Shown one piece after another: positions 16,834-24,359 of a DNA stretch of 41,434 nt; position 1 is the stretch's first letter; each line of letters begins with the position of its first letter. The stretch spans positions 1 to 41,434 of the forward strand of contig CAYZTQ010000008.1 of the NCBI GenBank assembly GCA_964481445.1. The letters run 5' to 3'. Under the pieces are notes generated by a model, which was not told where the DNA came from, made no database searches, and saw only the letters and a list, made by a program, of their open reading frames with translations. This stretch comes from UBA1038 sp964481445. Lineage in GTDB: Bacteria; Bacillota; Clostridia; Christensenellales; Aristaeellaceae. The position numbers and the translations under genes were made by a program.

Positions 16834-17978
16834 GCTGCTACGCCATCATCGCGGCGGGCGGCAGCGGCAGCCGCATGGGCGGCGCCGTGGTCAAGACGCT
16901 GCAGAAGCTTTCTGGAAGGCCCGTCATCTGCCGCAGCGCCGCGGCCTTTGCGGGGCTGTGCGACGGCATCATCATCGCCGCCCGCAAGGAGGATATCCCC
17001 GCCTTTCAGGAGGCGCTTTCCAACGAGGGTATCAGCGTCTACGCCTTTACCGAGGGCGGCAGCGACCGCAGCGGCAGCGTAAGGAACGCGCTGCGCGCCC
17101 TGCCGGAGGACTGCGACTGCGTGCTGGTGCACGACGGGGCAAGGCCGCTTGTGCGCCGGGATCTGATCCGCGCGGTTATCGACAGCGTTCGTGCCTATGG
17201 CTCAGGCGTGCCTGCCCTGCCCCTCACCGATACGGTGAAGCGGGTGGACGGGGAGGGCCGCGCGGTGGAGACGCTGAATCGGGCGAAGCTTCGCGCCGTG
17301 CAGACGCCGCAGGGCTTTACGAGAGAACTGCTTGAGCGCGCCTACCGCGAGCAGAAGGGGGAGGCCACCGACGACGCCTCCTTGGTGGAGGCGCTGGGCG
17401 TCCCCGTGCGCCTGGTGGAGGGGCAGAGAGACAACATCAAGCTTACCCTGCCGGGCGATCTTGAAAGGGCTGAAAAGATGCTTTTGCAGGAACAGTTTCC
17501 GAGGGTGGGCTTCGGCTACGACGTGCACCGGCTGGAGGAGGGCCGCAGGCTGATCCTCTGCGGGGTCGAGATCCCCTACGAAAAGGGGCTGCTGGGCCAC
17601 AGCGACGCGGACGTCGCCGCCCACGCGCTGACGGACGCCCTGCTGGGCGCCTGCGCCATGGGCGATATCGGCAGGCACTTTCCCGATACCGATGAGCGCT
17701 ACCGCGGGGCGGATTCGATCGAGCTGCTGAAAATCGCGGCGAGCCGCCTCAAAAGGCACGGCTTTGAAGCCTGGAACTGCGACCTGACCATCGCCGCGCA
17801 GAGGCCGAAGCTGATGCCCTACATCCCGCTGATGCGCGAAAAAATCGCGGCGGCGCTGAACCTGCCGCTGGAGCGCGTGTCCGTCAAGGCGACCACCACG
17901 GAGGGGCTGGGCTTTGAGGGCCGGGGCGAGGGCATCTCGGCGCAGGCCGTCGCCAGCGTGATCAAAAGGGATGAATAA
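16830..17978 (+). CDS. ispDF: Bifunctional MEP cytidylyltransferase / MECDP synthase
   Basis: Fused enzymes for steps three and five of the methylerythritol-phosphate isoprenoid pathway. 382 residues. The IspD half (about 1-220) has the nucleotide-binding loop AAGGSGSRMGG, GGSDRSGSVRNAL, VLVHDGARPLV and QTPQGF. The IspF half starts near 222 with RVGFGYDVHRLEEG (Asp-Val-His metal ligands), then GHSDADVAAHALTDALLGA and FPDTDERYRGADS, ending KATTTEGLGFEGRGEGI. The GTG at 16830 overlaps the DUF4364 stop by 4 bp, giving MSCYAIIAAGG; no separate promoter is needed. Confidence 0.96.
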   Translation: MSCYAIIAAGGSGSRMGGAVVKTLQKLSGRPVICRSAAAFAGLCDGIIIAARKEDIPAFQEALSNEGISVYAFTEGGSDRSGSVRNALRALPEDCDCVLVHDGARPLVRRDLIRAVIDSVRAYGSGVPALPLTDTVKRVDGEGRAVETLNRAKLRAVQTPQGFTRELLERAYREQKGEATDDASLVEALGVPVRLVEGQRDNIKLTLPGDLERAEKMLLQEQFPRVGFGYDVHRLEEGRRLILCGVEIPYEKGLLGHSDADVAAHALTDALLGACAMGDIGRHFPDTDERYRGADSIELLKIAASRLKRHGFEAWNCDLTIAAQRPKLMPYIPLMREKIAAALNLPLERVSVKATTTEGLGFEGRGEGISAQAVASVIKRDE

Positions 17979-17996
17979 TCGCTTCAAGTGACTGAA

Positions 17997-18014
17997 TAAC
18001 CAACGTTCTGGTTA
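17997..18014. repeat. Short inverted repeat upstream of the HerA-like gene
   Basis: TAACCA (17997-18002) and TGGTTA (18009-18014) form a perfect 6-bp inverted repeat separated by 6 nt, 42 bp before the ATG. No U-tract follows, so an operator or 5' hairpin is more likely than a terminator. A weak TATATC (18022-18027) could be a -10. Confidence 0.4.
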
Positions 18015-18055
18015 CACTGGGTATATCAAACGATTTGTGAAGGGGGACAATAGGG

Positions 18056-19834
18056 ATGCTGCTGAACGACAAGATTTGGATAGGAACCAGCCCGGAAGGC
18101 GCTGTGTGCATGCTGCCCAGGATGGCGAACCGCCACGGCATGATTTCGGGGGCGACCGGCACCGGCAAGACCGTGACGCTGCAGGTGCTGGCGGAGGGCT
18201 TTTCTCAGCTGGGCGTGCCCGTGTTCATGGCCGACGTGAAGGGCGACCTGGCGGGCCTTGCCAAGCCCGGCGAGCGTTCCGAGCGCATCAACGAGCGCCT
18301 TGAGAAGGTGGGCGCCACCGGCTACACCAACCGCGCCTGCCCCGTGACCTTCTGGGATGTGTTCGGCAAGACCGGCCACCCCGTGCGCGCCACGGTGTCC
18401 GAGATGGGGCCGCTGCTGCTGGCCCGCATGCTGCAGATCAACGAGACCCAGGCGGGCGTGCTGCACCTTGTGTTCCGCATTGCCGATGAAGAGGGCTTCC
18501 TGCTGATCGACCTCAAGGACCTGCGGGCGATGCTGGCCTATGTGGGCGACCGCGCGCAGGATTATACGCTGCGCTACGGCAATATCTCCAAGACCACCAT
18601 CGGCGCCATCCAGCGCGCCATCGCGGTGCTGGAGGACCAGGGCGGCAACGATTTCTTCGGCGAGCCCGCGCTCAACATCGCCGACTGGTTTGTGCGCGAC
18701 GGCCAGGGCAACGGCATGATCAACATCCTGTCCGCAGACAAGCTTTTCCTGCGGCCGGCGCTCTACTCCGCCTTCATGCTGTGGATGCTGGGCGAGCTCT
18801 ACGAAATGCTGCCCGAGCGCGGCGACAAGGAGCTGCCGCAGATGGTCTTCTTCTTTGACGAGGCCCACCTTCTGTTTGAGGACTGCCCGAAGGAGCTGCT
18901 GGACAAGATTCAGCTGACCATCCGCCTGATCCGCTCCAAGGGCGTGGGCGTGTTCTTTATCACCCAGAACCCGACGGACGTGCCCAGCAGCGTGTTGAGC
19001 CAGCTTTCCGCCCGCGTGCAGCACGCGCTGCGCGCCTTCACCCCCGCCGAGCAGAAGGTGATCAGCGCCGTGGCGCAGACCTTCCGTGTCAACCCCTCCT
19101 TCAATACGGAGGAGGCCATCACCCAGCTGGCGACCGGCGAAGCGCTGCTCAGCTTCCTGCAGGAGGACGGCAGCCCCTCCATTACCCAGCGCGCGATCAT
19201 CCTGCCGCCCCAGTCCTTTATCGGGGCCATCAGCGATACGCTGCGCAGCGAGCTGATCGAGGCAAGCGACCTGAAGGGCAAGTATGACGATACCTTCGAC
19301 CGCGAGAGCGCCTACGAACTGCTGTCCGGCCGCTATGCCGCCGCCGGCGTGCGCCAGACCAACGTGCTGCAGGAGATTCCGCAGCAGCAGGTGCTGGAGG
19401 AGGAGCCGGCGGCCCCCGCGCAGCCTGCCAGGCCCGTGACCTTCAAGGTGTACGACCCCGCCACCGGCGACTATGTGGAGCGCGAGATGCAGCAGCCCGC
19501 TTACGCGCCTGCCCCCAAGAGCCAGACGGTGTACGCGCCCCAGCCGCAGGCGCCCGCCCAGAGCGCGCCCCGGCAGCCCGCCGTGCAGCAGCAGGCGCCC
19601 GATTATCAGGAGGTGCCGCCGGTGCTGGTCTACAACCCCAGAACCGGCCAGTACGAGCCGCAGGCCCCTGCCGAGCGCAAGTCCGCGGGCCGCGTGACCC
19701 GCGAGCCCAAGCGCCAGCCCTCCACGGTCGAGCGCATGCTGCAGAGCTTCACCCGCTCCACCGCTTCGGGCGCCGGCTATGCCGTAGGCCGTTCCATCAC
19801 ACGCAATATCCTGGGCGTGTTCGGCATCAAATAA
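18056..19834 (+). CDS. HerA-like / DUF853 ATPase
   Basis: 592 residues. The N-terminus has the HerA/DUF853 pattern: ISGATGTGKT (Walker A, 32-39), then VFMADVKGDLAGLAKPGE, and a Walker B QMVFFFDEAHLLF near residue 262. GVGVFFITQNPTDVP is the sensor-like motif, followed by LSQLSARVQHALRAFTP. Family members are hexameric DNA-pumping ATPases, some partnered with the NurA nuclease, but DUF853 proteins are largely uncharacterised and no nurA-like gene is present here. The C-terminal 160 residues are a Pro/Gln/Ala-rich, probably disordered tail. The short last segment EPKRQPSTVERMLQSFTRSTAS is basic. SD AAGGGGG lies about 9 nt upstream. The gene ends in a strong terminator. Confidence 0.88.
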   Translation: MLLNDKIWIGTSPEGAVCMLPRMANRHGMISGATGTGKTVTLQVLAEGFSQLGVPVFMADVKGDLAGLAKPGERSERINERLEKVGATGYTNRACPVTFWDVFGKTGHPVRATVSEMGPLLLARMLQINETQAGVLHLVFRIADEEGFLLIDLKDLRAMLAYVGDRAQDYTLRYGNISKTTIGAIQRAIAVLEDQGGNDFFGEPALNIADWFVRDGQGNGMINILSADKLFLRPALYSAFMLWMLGELYEMLPERGDKELPQMVFFFDEAHLLFEDCPKELLDKIQLTIRLIRSKGVGVFFITQNPTDVPSSVLSQLSARVQHALRAFTPAEQKVISAVAQTFRVNPSFNTEEAITQLATGEALLSFLQEDGSPSITQRAIILPPQSFIGAISDTLRSELIEASDLKGKYDDTFDRESAYELLSGRYAAAGVRQTNVLQEIPQQQVLEEEPAAPAQPARPVTFKVYDPATGDYVEREMQQPAYAPAPKSQTVYAPQPQAPAQSAPRQPAVQQQAPDYQEVPPVLVYNPRTGQYEPQAPAERKSAGRVTREPKRQPSTVERMLQSFTRSTASGAGYAVGRSITRNILGVFGIK

Positions 19835-19846
19835 CATAACTCTCTC

Positions 19847-19882
19847 ACCCGGCCCTCCCCATCATCCGGCGGAGGGCCGGGT
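19847..19882 (+). terminator. Terminator after the HerA-like gene
   Basis: Perfect 12-bp stem ACCCGGCCCTCC/GGAGGGCCGGGT, loop of 12 nt (19859-19870), followed by TTTAC. Confidence 0.75.
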
Positions 19883-19917
19883 TTTACAGCAAGTGCATAT
19901 CATGGAGGAGGACGCTT

Positions 19918-20991
19918 ATGAAAAAAAGAATCGGCATCCTGACCGCGGGCGGCGACTGCCCGGGCCTCAACGCCGCCATCCGCGGCGTGGTCAGAGCAAG
20001 CTACCACATGTTTGACGCGGAGATCATCGGCATCCGTGACGGCTACCGCGGCCTGATCGAGGGCGATTTCGCGCGCATGGAGGAAAGCCAGTTTTCCAAT
20101 ATCCTCACGCGCGGCGGCACCATCCTCGGCACCAGCCGCACCCCCTTCAGCCAGATGCGCGGCCCCAACAGCCAGGGCTTTGACAAAATCGACGAGATGA
20201 AGCGCAACTATAAGCAGATGAAGCTGGACTGCCTGGTCACCCTCGGCGGCAACGGCACCCACAAGACGGCCGCTCTGCTGAGCGAGGAGGGCCTCAACGT
20301 CATCGGCCTGCCCAAGACGATCGACAACGACATCGCGGGCACCGACTTCACCTTCGGCTTCCACACGGCGGTCGACATCGCCACCGACGTCATCGACCGC
20401 ATCCACACCACGGCGGCCAGCCACGGCCGCGTGATGGTGATCGAGCTGATGGGCAACAAGTCCGGCTGGCTCACGCTCTACGCGGGCGTCGCGGGCGGCG
20501 CCGATGTCATCCTGCTGCCCGAGTTCCCCTACGATATCAACAAGGTGGCCGAGGTGGTCAACGAGCGCGTGGTGCAAAAGAAGTTCTTCACCATCATCGC
20601 CGTGGCCGAGGGCGCCATGGATCAGCAGGAGAGCGCCATGCCCAAGAAAAAGCGCGAGGCGCTCAGGACCGACAGCCCCTACAACAGCATCTCCCACCGC
20701 ATCGCCACGCAGCTGCAGGAGATCTGCGGCGTCGAGGCCCGCACGGTCATCCCCGGCCACATTCAGCGGGGCGGCACCCCCTGCGCCTACGACCGCGTGC
20801 TGTCCACCGAGTTCGGCACCCACGCCGCGCATATGATCATGGAGGATCACTACGGCGTCACCATGGCGGTCAGGGGCCGCGACATCGTTTTCAACCCGCT
20901 CAAGGATATCGCGGGCGTTTCCAAGCCCGTGCTCTGGGACGGCCCGATGGCCCAGTCCGCCAGGGATATCAACATCTCCTTCGGGGTGTAG
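19918..20991 (+). CDS. pfkA: 6-phosphofructokinase, mixed-signature type
   Basis: Phosphorylates fructose 6-phosphate at C1 (glycolysis, cytoplasm). 357 residues, longer than the roughly 320 of E. coli PfkA. It starts KKRIGILTAGGDCPGLNAAIRG, the GGDCPGLN form found in the long clade. The phosphoryl-donor site reads GGNGT (110-114), so Gly113 matches the ATP-type Gly104 of E. coli. LPKTIDNDI carries Lys133 where ATP enzymes have Gly124 and PPi enzymes Lys. The fructose-phosphate catalytic TIDND and the MGNKSGW segment are intact. The donor (ATP or PPi) is therefore not settled by sequence; ATP is more likely. SD GGAGGAGG precedes the ATG. It has its own terminator. Confidence 0.93.
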   Translation: MKKRIGILTAGGDCPGLNAAIRGVVRASYHMFDAEIIGIRDGYRGLIEGDFARMEESQFSNILTRGGTILGTSRTPFSQMRGPNSQGFDKIDEMKRNYKQMKLDCLVTLGGNGTHKTAALLSEEGLNVIGLPKTIDNDIAGTDFTFGFHTAVDIATDVIDRIHTTAASHGRVMVIELMGNKSGWLTLYAGVAGGADVILLPEFPYDINKVAEVVNERVVQKKFFTIIAVAEGAMDQQESAMPKKKREALRTDSPYNSISHRIATQLQEICGVEARTVIPGHIQRGGTPCAYDRVLSTEFGTHAAHMIMEDHYGVTMAVRGRDIVFNPLKDIAGVSKPVLWDGPMAQSARDINISFGV

Positions 20992-21020
20992 AGGGAGCGC
21001 CCCGGCGCTTCCGCAAACAG

Positions 21021-21048
21021 AAACAGGCTGCAAAACGGCCTGTTTTTT
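21021..21048 (+). terminator. Rho-independent terminator of pfkA
   Basis: Stem AAACAGGC/GCCTGTTT with a 9-nt loop, running into TTTTTT (21043-21048). Confidence 0.85.
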
Positions 21049-21248
21049 ATTGGTACTTCCGCGGGGCTTCGGGTCTGTCTGCGCGCGTCCTCCTTCCGCC
21101 CGGCCGCGCCTTGTGCGGCGCGTAAAGGGAGAAACTGACAGATTAAGAACCAATACCTTCATTTTATGGGTGGAAACAGGAGAAAAGCGCATAATATAAA
21201 ACAATAAAAGAACAAGCGATGCATAGTGATAAGGCCGATTTCTTCCGC

Positions 21249-21277
21249 TTGACTTGAATCTTTATGCACCCTATAAT
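21249..21277 (+). promoter_or_regulatory. Strong promoter of the DUF3798 transporter operon
   Basis: TTGACT (21249-21254), 17-bp spacer, consensus TATAAT (21272-21277). Confidence 0.8.
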
Positions 21278-21391
21278 GAACGCATCGCAGAACTTCTTGC
21301 AAGGCGGGGAGAACGGCAACAATACGGAAGCTTCACCCTGATGATCAACATGCCTGAAGGGACGCCTGAAGAAAAAGGAGGAGAAGACCCT

Positions 21392-22585
21392 ATGAAGAAA
21401 CTGACGGGACTGATTCTGTGCATCGCCATGCTGCTCACGCTGGCGCTGCCGGTGCTTGGATCGGCTGAAGCCGCCGAATTCCATATCGGCATTGTGACCG
21501 GCTCCGTTTCCCAGTCCGAGGATGACCGCCGCGGCGCGGAGGCCTTCCAGAAGCTGTACGGCGAAGACATGGTCAAGCTGGCCATCTATCCCGACAACTT
21601 TACCGAAGAGCTGGAGACCACCATCCAGACCATCGTCAACCTGTCCGACGACCCGCTGATGAAGGCGATTGTCGTCAACCAGGCGATCCCCGGCACCGCC
21701 GAGGCCTTCCGCCGCGTGAAGGAACGCCGCCCTGACATCCTGTGCCTGGCCGGCGAATCCCATGAGGATCTGCCCGTCATCAGCGCCGCCGCCGATCTGG
21801 TCGCCAACAACGACTTTGTGGCCCGCGGCTACCTGATCATCAAAACCGCGCACGATCTGGGCTGCAAGACCTTCGTGCACATCTCCTTCCCGCGCCACAT
21901 GGGCTATGAGACCATGAGCCGCCGCGTGGCCGTGATGAAGGCCGCCTGCGAAGAGTTCGGCATGGATTTCGTGCTGGAGACCGCGCCCGACCCGACCACC
22001 GATGTCGGCATCCCCGGCGCCCAGGCCTACGTGCTGGAGAAGGCCCCCGAATGGATTGAGAAGTATGGCAAGGATTCCGCCTATTTCTGCACCAACGACG
22101 CCCATACCGAGCCCCTGCTCAAGCAGCTGCTGGCCTACGGCGGCTATTTCATCGAGGCCGACCTGCCTTCGCCGCTGATGGGCTATCCCGGCGCTCTGGG
22201 CATCGACCTGACCGAGACGGGCGGCGACTTTGAGAAGATTCTGGCCGCCGTGGAAGCCGCGGTCGTCGAAAAGGGCGGCGCAGGCCGCTTCGGCACCTGG
22301 GCCTACTCCTACGGCTACACCGTGTCCGCGGGCCTTGCCCAGCACGCCATGAACGTGCTCAAGGGCGAGAGCGAGCTGACCGATATCGACGCGCTGTCCG
22401 CGGCCTATCAGGTCTTCTCCCCCAAGGCGGAGTGGAACGGCTCCAACTACACCGATGCCACCACCGGCGTCAAGAGCGAGAATACCTTCCTGGTGTATCA
22501 GGATACCTACATCATGGGCAATCCCGGCCACTTCGTCGGCGCCACCCAGGTGGAGATCCCCGAGAAGTATTTCACCACCAAGTAA
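21392..22585 (+). CDS. DUF3798 family ABC-type substrate-binding protein
   Basis: 397 residues. N-terminal signal peptide (residues 1 to about 27; MKKLTGLILCIAMLL then VLGSAEA) with a likely signal-peptidase I site and no lipobox Cys after the hydrophobic core. The mature part looks like a periplasmic-binding-protein type I fold: FHIGIVTGSVSQSEDDRRGAEAF, AIVVNQAIPGTAEAF, TFVHISFPRHMGYETMSRR. I assign DUF3798 (PF12683) from this pattern. The ligand is unknown. ATG at 21392 with AAGGAGGAG 8 nt upstream; the longer frame upstream overlaps the promoter. It is the first gene of a five-gene importer operon and is separated from the ATPase gene by a large hairpin region. Confidence 0.88.
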   Translation: MKKLTGLILCIAMLLTLALPVLGSAEAAEFHIGIVTGSVSQSEDDRRGAEAFQKLYGEDMVKLAIYPDNFTEELETTIQTIVNLSDDPLMKAIVVNQAIPGTAEAFRRVKERRPDILCLAGESHEDLPVISAAADLVANNDFVARGYLIIKTAHDLGCKTFVHISFPRHMGYETMSRRVAVMKAACEEFGMDFVLETAPDPTTDVGIPGAQAYVLEKAPEWIEKYGKDSAYFCTNDAHTEPLLKQLLAYGGYFIEADLPSPLMGYPGALGIDLTETGGDFEKILAAVEAAVVEKGGAGRFGTWAYSYGYTVSAGLAQHAMNVLKGESELTDIDALSAAYQVFSPKAEWNGSNYTDATTGVKSENTFLVYQDTYIMGNPGHFVGATQVEIPEKYFTTK

Positions 22586-22605
22586 TCCTTATTCCTTTGT
22601 ATTGG

Positions 22606-22640
22606 CTGACAACAGGGAGGCGACCCCTCCCTGTTGTCAG
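22606..22640 (+). other. Perfect 15-bp intercistronic hairpin
   Basis: CTGACAACAGGGAGG pairs fully with CCTCCCTGTTGTCAG around a 5-nt loop, 21 nt after the binding-protein stop. No U-tract follows. It fits a partial terminator or an mRNA-stabilising 3' end that keeps binding-protein mRNA more abundant than the ATPase and permease mRNA. Confidence 0.8.
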
Positions 22641-22655
22641 GCTGTTCCGACGCTT

Positions 22656-22742
22656 TGAACCGCTGCCTGCGGTTCAGGAGATGGAGGTCTCCTTCGCGTC
22701 GCCTGCGGGGAGACGAATACGCGGAGCCGCACGGGCGGCTCC
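22656..22742 (+). other. Cluster of further hairpins before the ATPase gene
   Basis: TGAACCGC/GCGGTTCA (22656-22676, perfect, loop 5); GGAGA/TCTCC (22677-22692), which competes with GTCTCC/GGAGAC (22687-22714); and GGAGCCGC/GCGGCTCC (22723-22742, perfect, loop 4). Together with the 15-bp hairpin, most of the 180-nt gap can be paired. Structured leader RNA or attenuator is an inference. Confidence 0.55.
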
Positions 22743-22765
22743 TGCCAAGTGAGAGAAGTGCTGCA

Positions 22766-24355
22766 ATGAGTCAACAAGTTCCACTGCTTGAAATGAAGAA
22801 TATCAGCAAGGATTTCTTCGGCAATCAGGTGCTCAGCGATATCAGCCTGACCCTGAAGGCGGGAGAGGTGCTTGGCCTTGTCGGCGAGAACGGCGCCGGC
22901 AAGAGCACGCTGATGAAGATATTGTTCGGGATGGACGTCATCGCCCAGACGGGCGGCTATGGCGGCGACATCCTGCTAAACGGCGGGAAGGCCGTTTTTA
23001 ACAGCCCCTTTGACGCGCTCAAGGCCGGCATCGGCATGGTGCACCAGGAGTTTTCGCTGATTCCCGGCTTTACGGCCACTGAGAACATCCTGCTCAACCG
23101 CGAGCCGGCAAACGGGCAGAGCGTGCTGTCTCAGGTGTTCTCCGACAGGCTGAGCACGCTGGACAAAAAGAAAATGGAAGAAACCGCCGCCCGCGCCATC
23201 GACATGGTGGGGGTGGATATTTCGCCCGCCATGCCCAGCAGCGAGATGCCCATCGGCATCAAGCAGTTTACCGAGATCGCGAGAGAGCTTTCCAAAGACC
23301 AGCTGAAGCTGCTGATTCTGGACGAGCCCACGGCCGTGCTCACCGAGCAGGAGGCCGAGGCCCTGCTGAACTCGGTGCGCAGGATGGCCGCCAGCGGCAT
23401 CGCCGTGATTTTTATTACCCACCGCCTGCAGGAGATCCTGGATATCTGCGACAAGATCGTGGTCATGCGCGACGGCAGGGTGGTCAGGGAAGTCGCTGCC
23501 GGCGAGGCCACCATCCCGGATATCGCCCGCTGGATGGTGGGGCGCTCGGTCGAGAGCGCGCAGCTGGCAAGAGAGGAAGGCCGGGGCGAGGCCCGCACGG
23601 CCATGAGCATCCGCAGCCTCTGGGTGGATATGCCCGGTGAAACGGTGCGCAATGTCAACCTGGATGTGCTGGACGGCGAGATCCTCGGCATCGGAGGGCT
23701 GGCCGGCCAGGGCAAGCTGGGTATCCCCAACGGCATCATGGGCCTCTACCCCGCCGGCGGCACGGTGACCTTTGACGGCAGGGAGATACCGCTCAACCAG
23801 CCCCGCAGATGCCTGGATGCGCAGCTGGCCTTTGTGTCGGAGGACAGGCGCGGCGTGGGCCTTTTGCTTGACGAATCGCTGGAGTGGAACATCGCCTTCC
23901 CCGCCATGCAGATCCATGATAAATTTCTCAAGCCCCTGCTGGGCGGCCTTGTGAAGTGGCGCGATGACAGGGCCATCAAAGAGGTGACGCTCAAGTACAT
24001 CGACCAGCTGCAGATTAAGTGCACCGGCCCCCGCCAGAAGGCGAGGGAGCTTTCGGGCGGCAACCAGCAGAAGGTCTGCCTCAGCAAGGCCTTCGCGCTG
24101 GAGCCCAGGTTTCTCTTCGTGTCGGAGCCGACGCGCGGCATCGACATCGGCGCCAAGGCGCTGGTGCTGGACGCGCTGAAAAAGTTTAACCGCGATAGCG
24201 GCGTCACCGTGGTGATGATTTCCTCAGAGCTTGAGGAGCTGCGCCAGACCTGCGACCGCATCGCCATCATTTCGGGCGGCAGGGTCGCCGGCATCCTGCC
24301 CGCCGCCGCGTCTTCAGAAGAATTCGGCCTCCTGATGGTCGAACAGGTGAGGTGA
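22766..24355 (+). CDS. Tandem-NBD sugar-type ABC importer ATPase
   Basis: 529 residues, RbsA/MglA-like with two nucleotide-binding domains. NBD1: Walker A GENGAGKS (about 39-46), Q-loop GMVHQEFSLIPGFT, Walker B LLILDEPTAVL, H-loop FITHRLQE; its signature is degenerate (MPIGIKQFTEIAREL in place of an LSxGQ core). NBD2: the P-loop is altered to GLAGQGKLGI, the signature LSGGNQQKV is good, and Walker B reads FVSEPTRGID, with Ser where Asp is usual. So ATP sites are probably asymmetric. The frame is open from 22634, but that part lies in the hairpin region; ATG 22766 has GAGAGAAG upstream and gives MSQQVPLLEMKNISKDF. Partners are the two permeases that follow. Confidence 0.93.
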   Translation: MSQQVPLLEMKNISKDFFGNQVLSDISLTLKAGEVLGLVGENGAGKSTLMKILFGMDVIAQTGGYGGDILLNGGKAVFNSPFDALKAGIGMVHQEFSLIPGFTATENILLNREPANGQSVLSQVFSDRLSTLDKKKMEETAARAIDMVGVDISPAMPSSEMPIGIKQFTEIARELSKDQLKLLILDEPTAVLTEQEAEALLNSVRRMAASGIAVIFITHRLQEILDICDKIVVMRDGRVVREVAAGEATIPDIARWMVGRSVESAQLAREEGRGEARTAMSIRSLWVDMPGETVRNVNLDVLDGEILGIGGLAGQGKLGIPNGIMGLYPAGGTVTFDGREIPLNQPRRCLDAQLAFVSEDRRGVGLLLDESLEWNIAFPAMQIHDKFLKPLLGGLVKWRDDRAIKEVTLKYIDQLQIKCTGPRQKARELSGGNQQKVCLSKAFALEPRFLFVSEPTRGIDIGAKALVLDALKKFNRDSGVTVVMISSELEELRQTCDRIAIISGGRVAGILPAAASSEEFGLLMVEQVR

Positions 24356-24359
24356 GCGC

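Larger units (their letters stand above)
20992..21391 (+). other. 400-bp intergenic region
   Basis: Holds the pfkA terminator (21021-21048), a G+C-rich stretch without recognisable structure (about 21060-21125), an A+T-rich stretch (about 21140-21250), the DUF3798-operon promoter, and a leader of about 108 nt with no riboswitch I recognise. The leader contains a direct repeat GCCTGAAG (about 21353 and 21364). The reading frame of DUF3798 stays open back to 21254, but that would start within the promoter. Confidence 0.5.

Noticed and set aside
18026..19837. 603-codon open frame on the minus strand
   Set aside because: Mirror of the HerA-like gene, without motifs or an SD site.
21278..21391. 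Riboswitch in the DUF3798 leader
   Set aside because: The 108-nt leader shows no known aptamer core or terminator/antiterminator pair, only a short GCCTGAAG direct repeat.
22634..22765. N-terminal extension of the importer ATPase
   Set aside because: The open frame runs through the hairpin cluster and has no SD. The ATG at 22766 gives the family-typical start.
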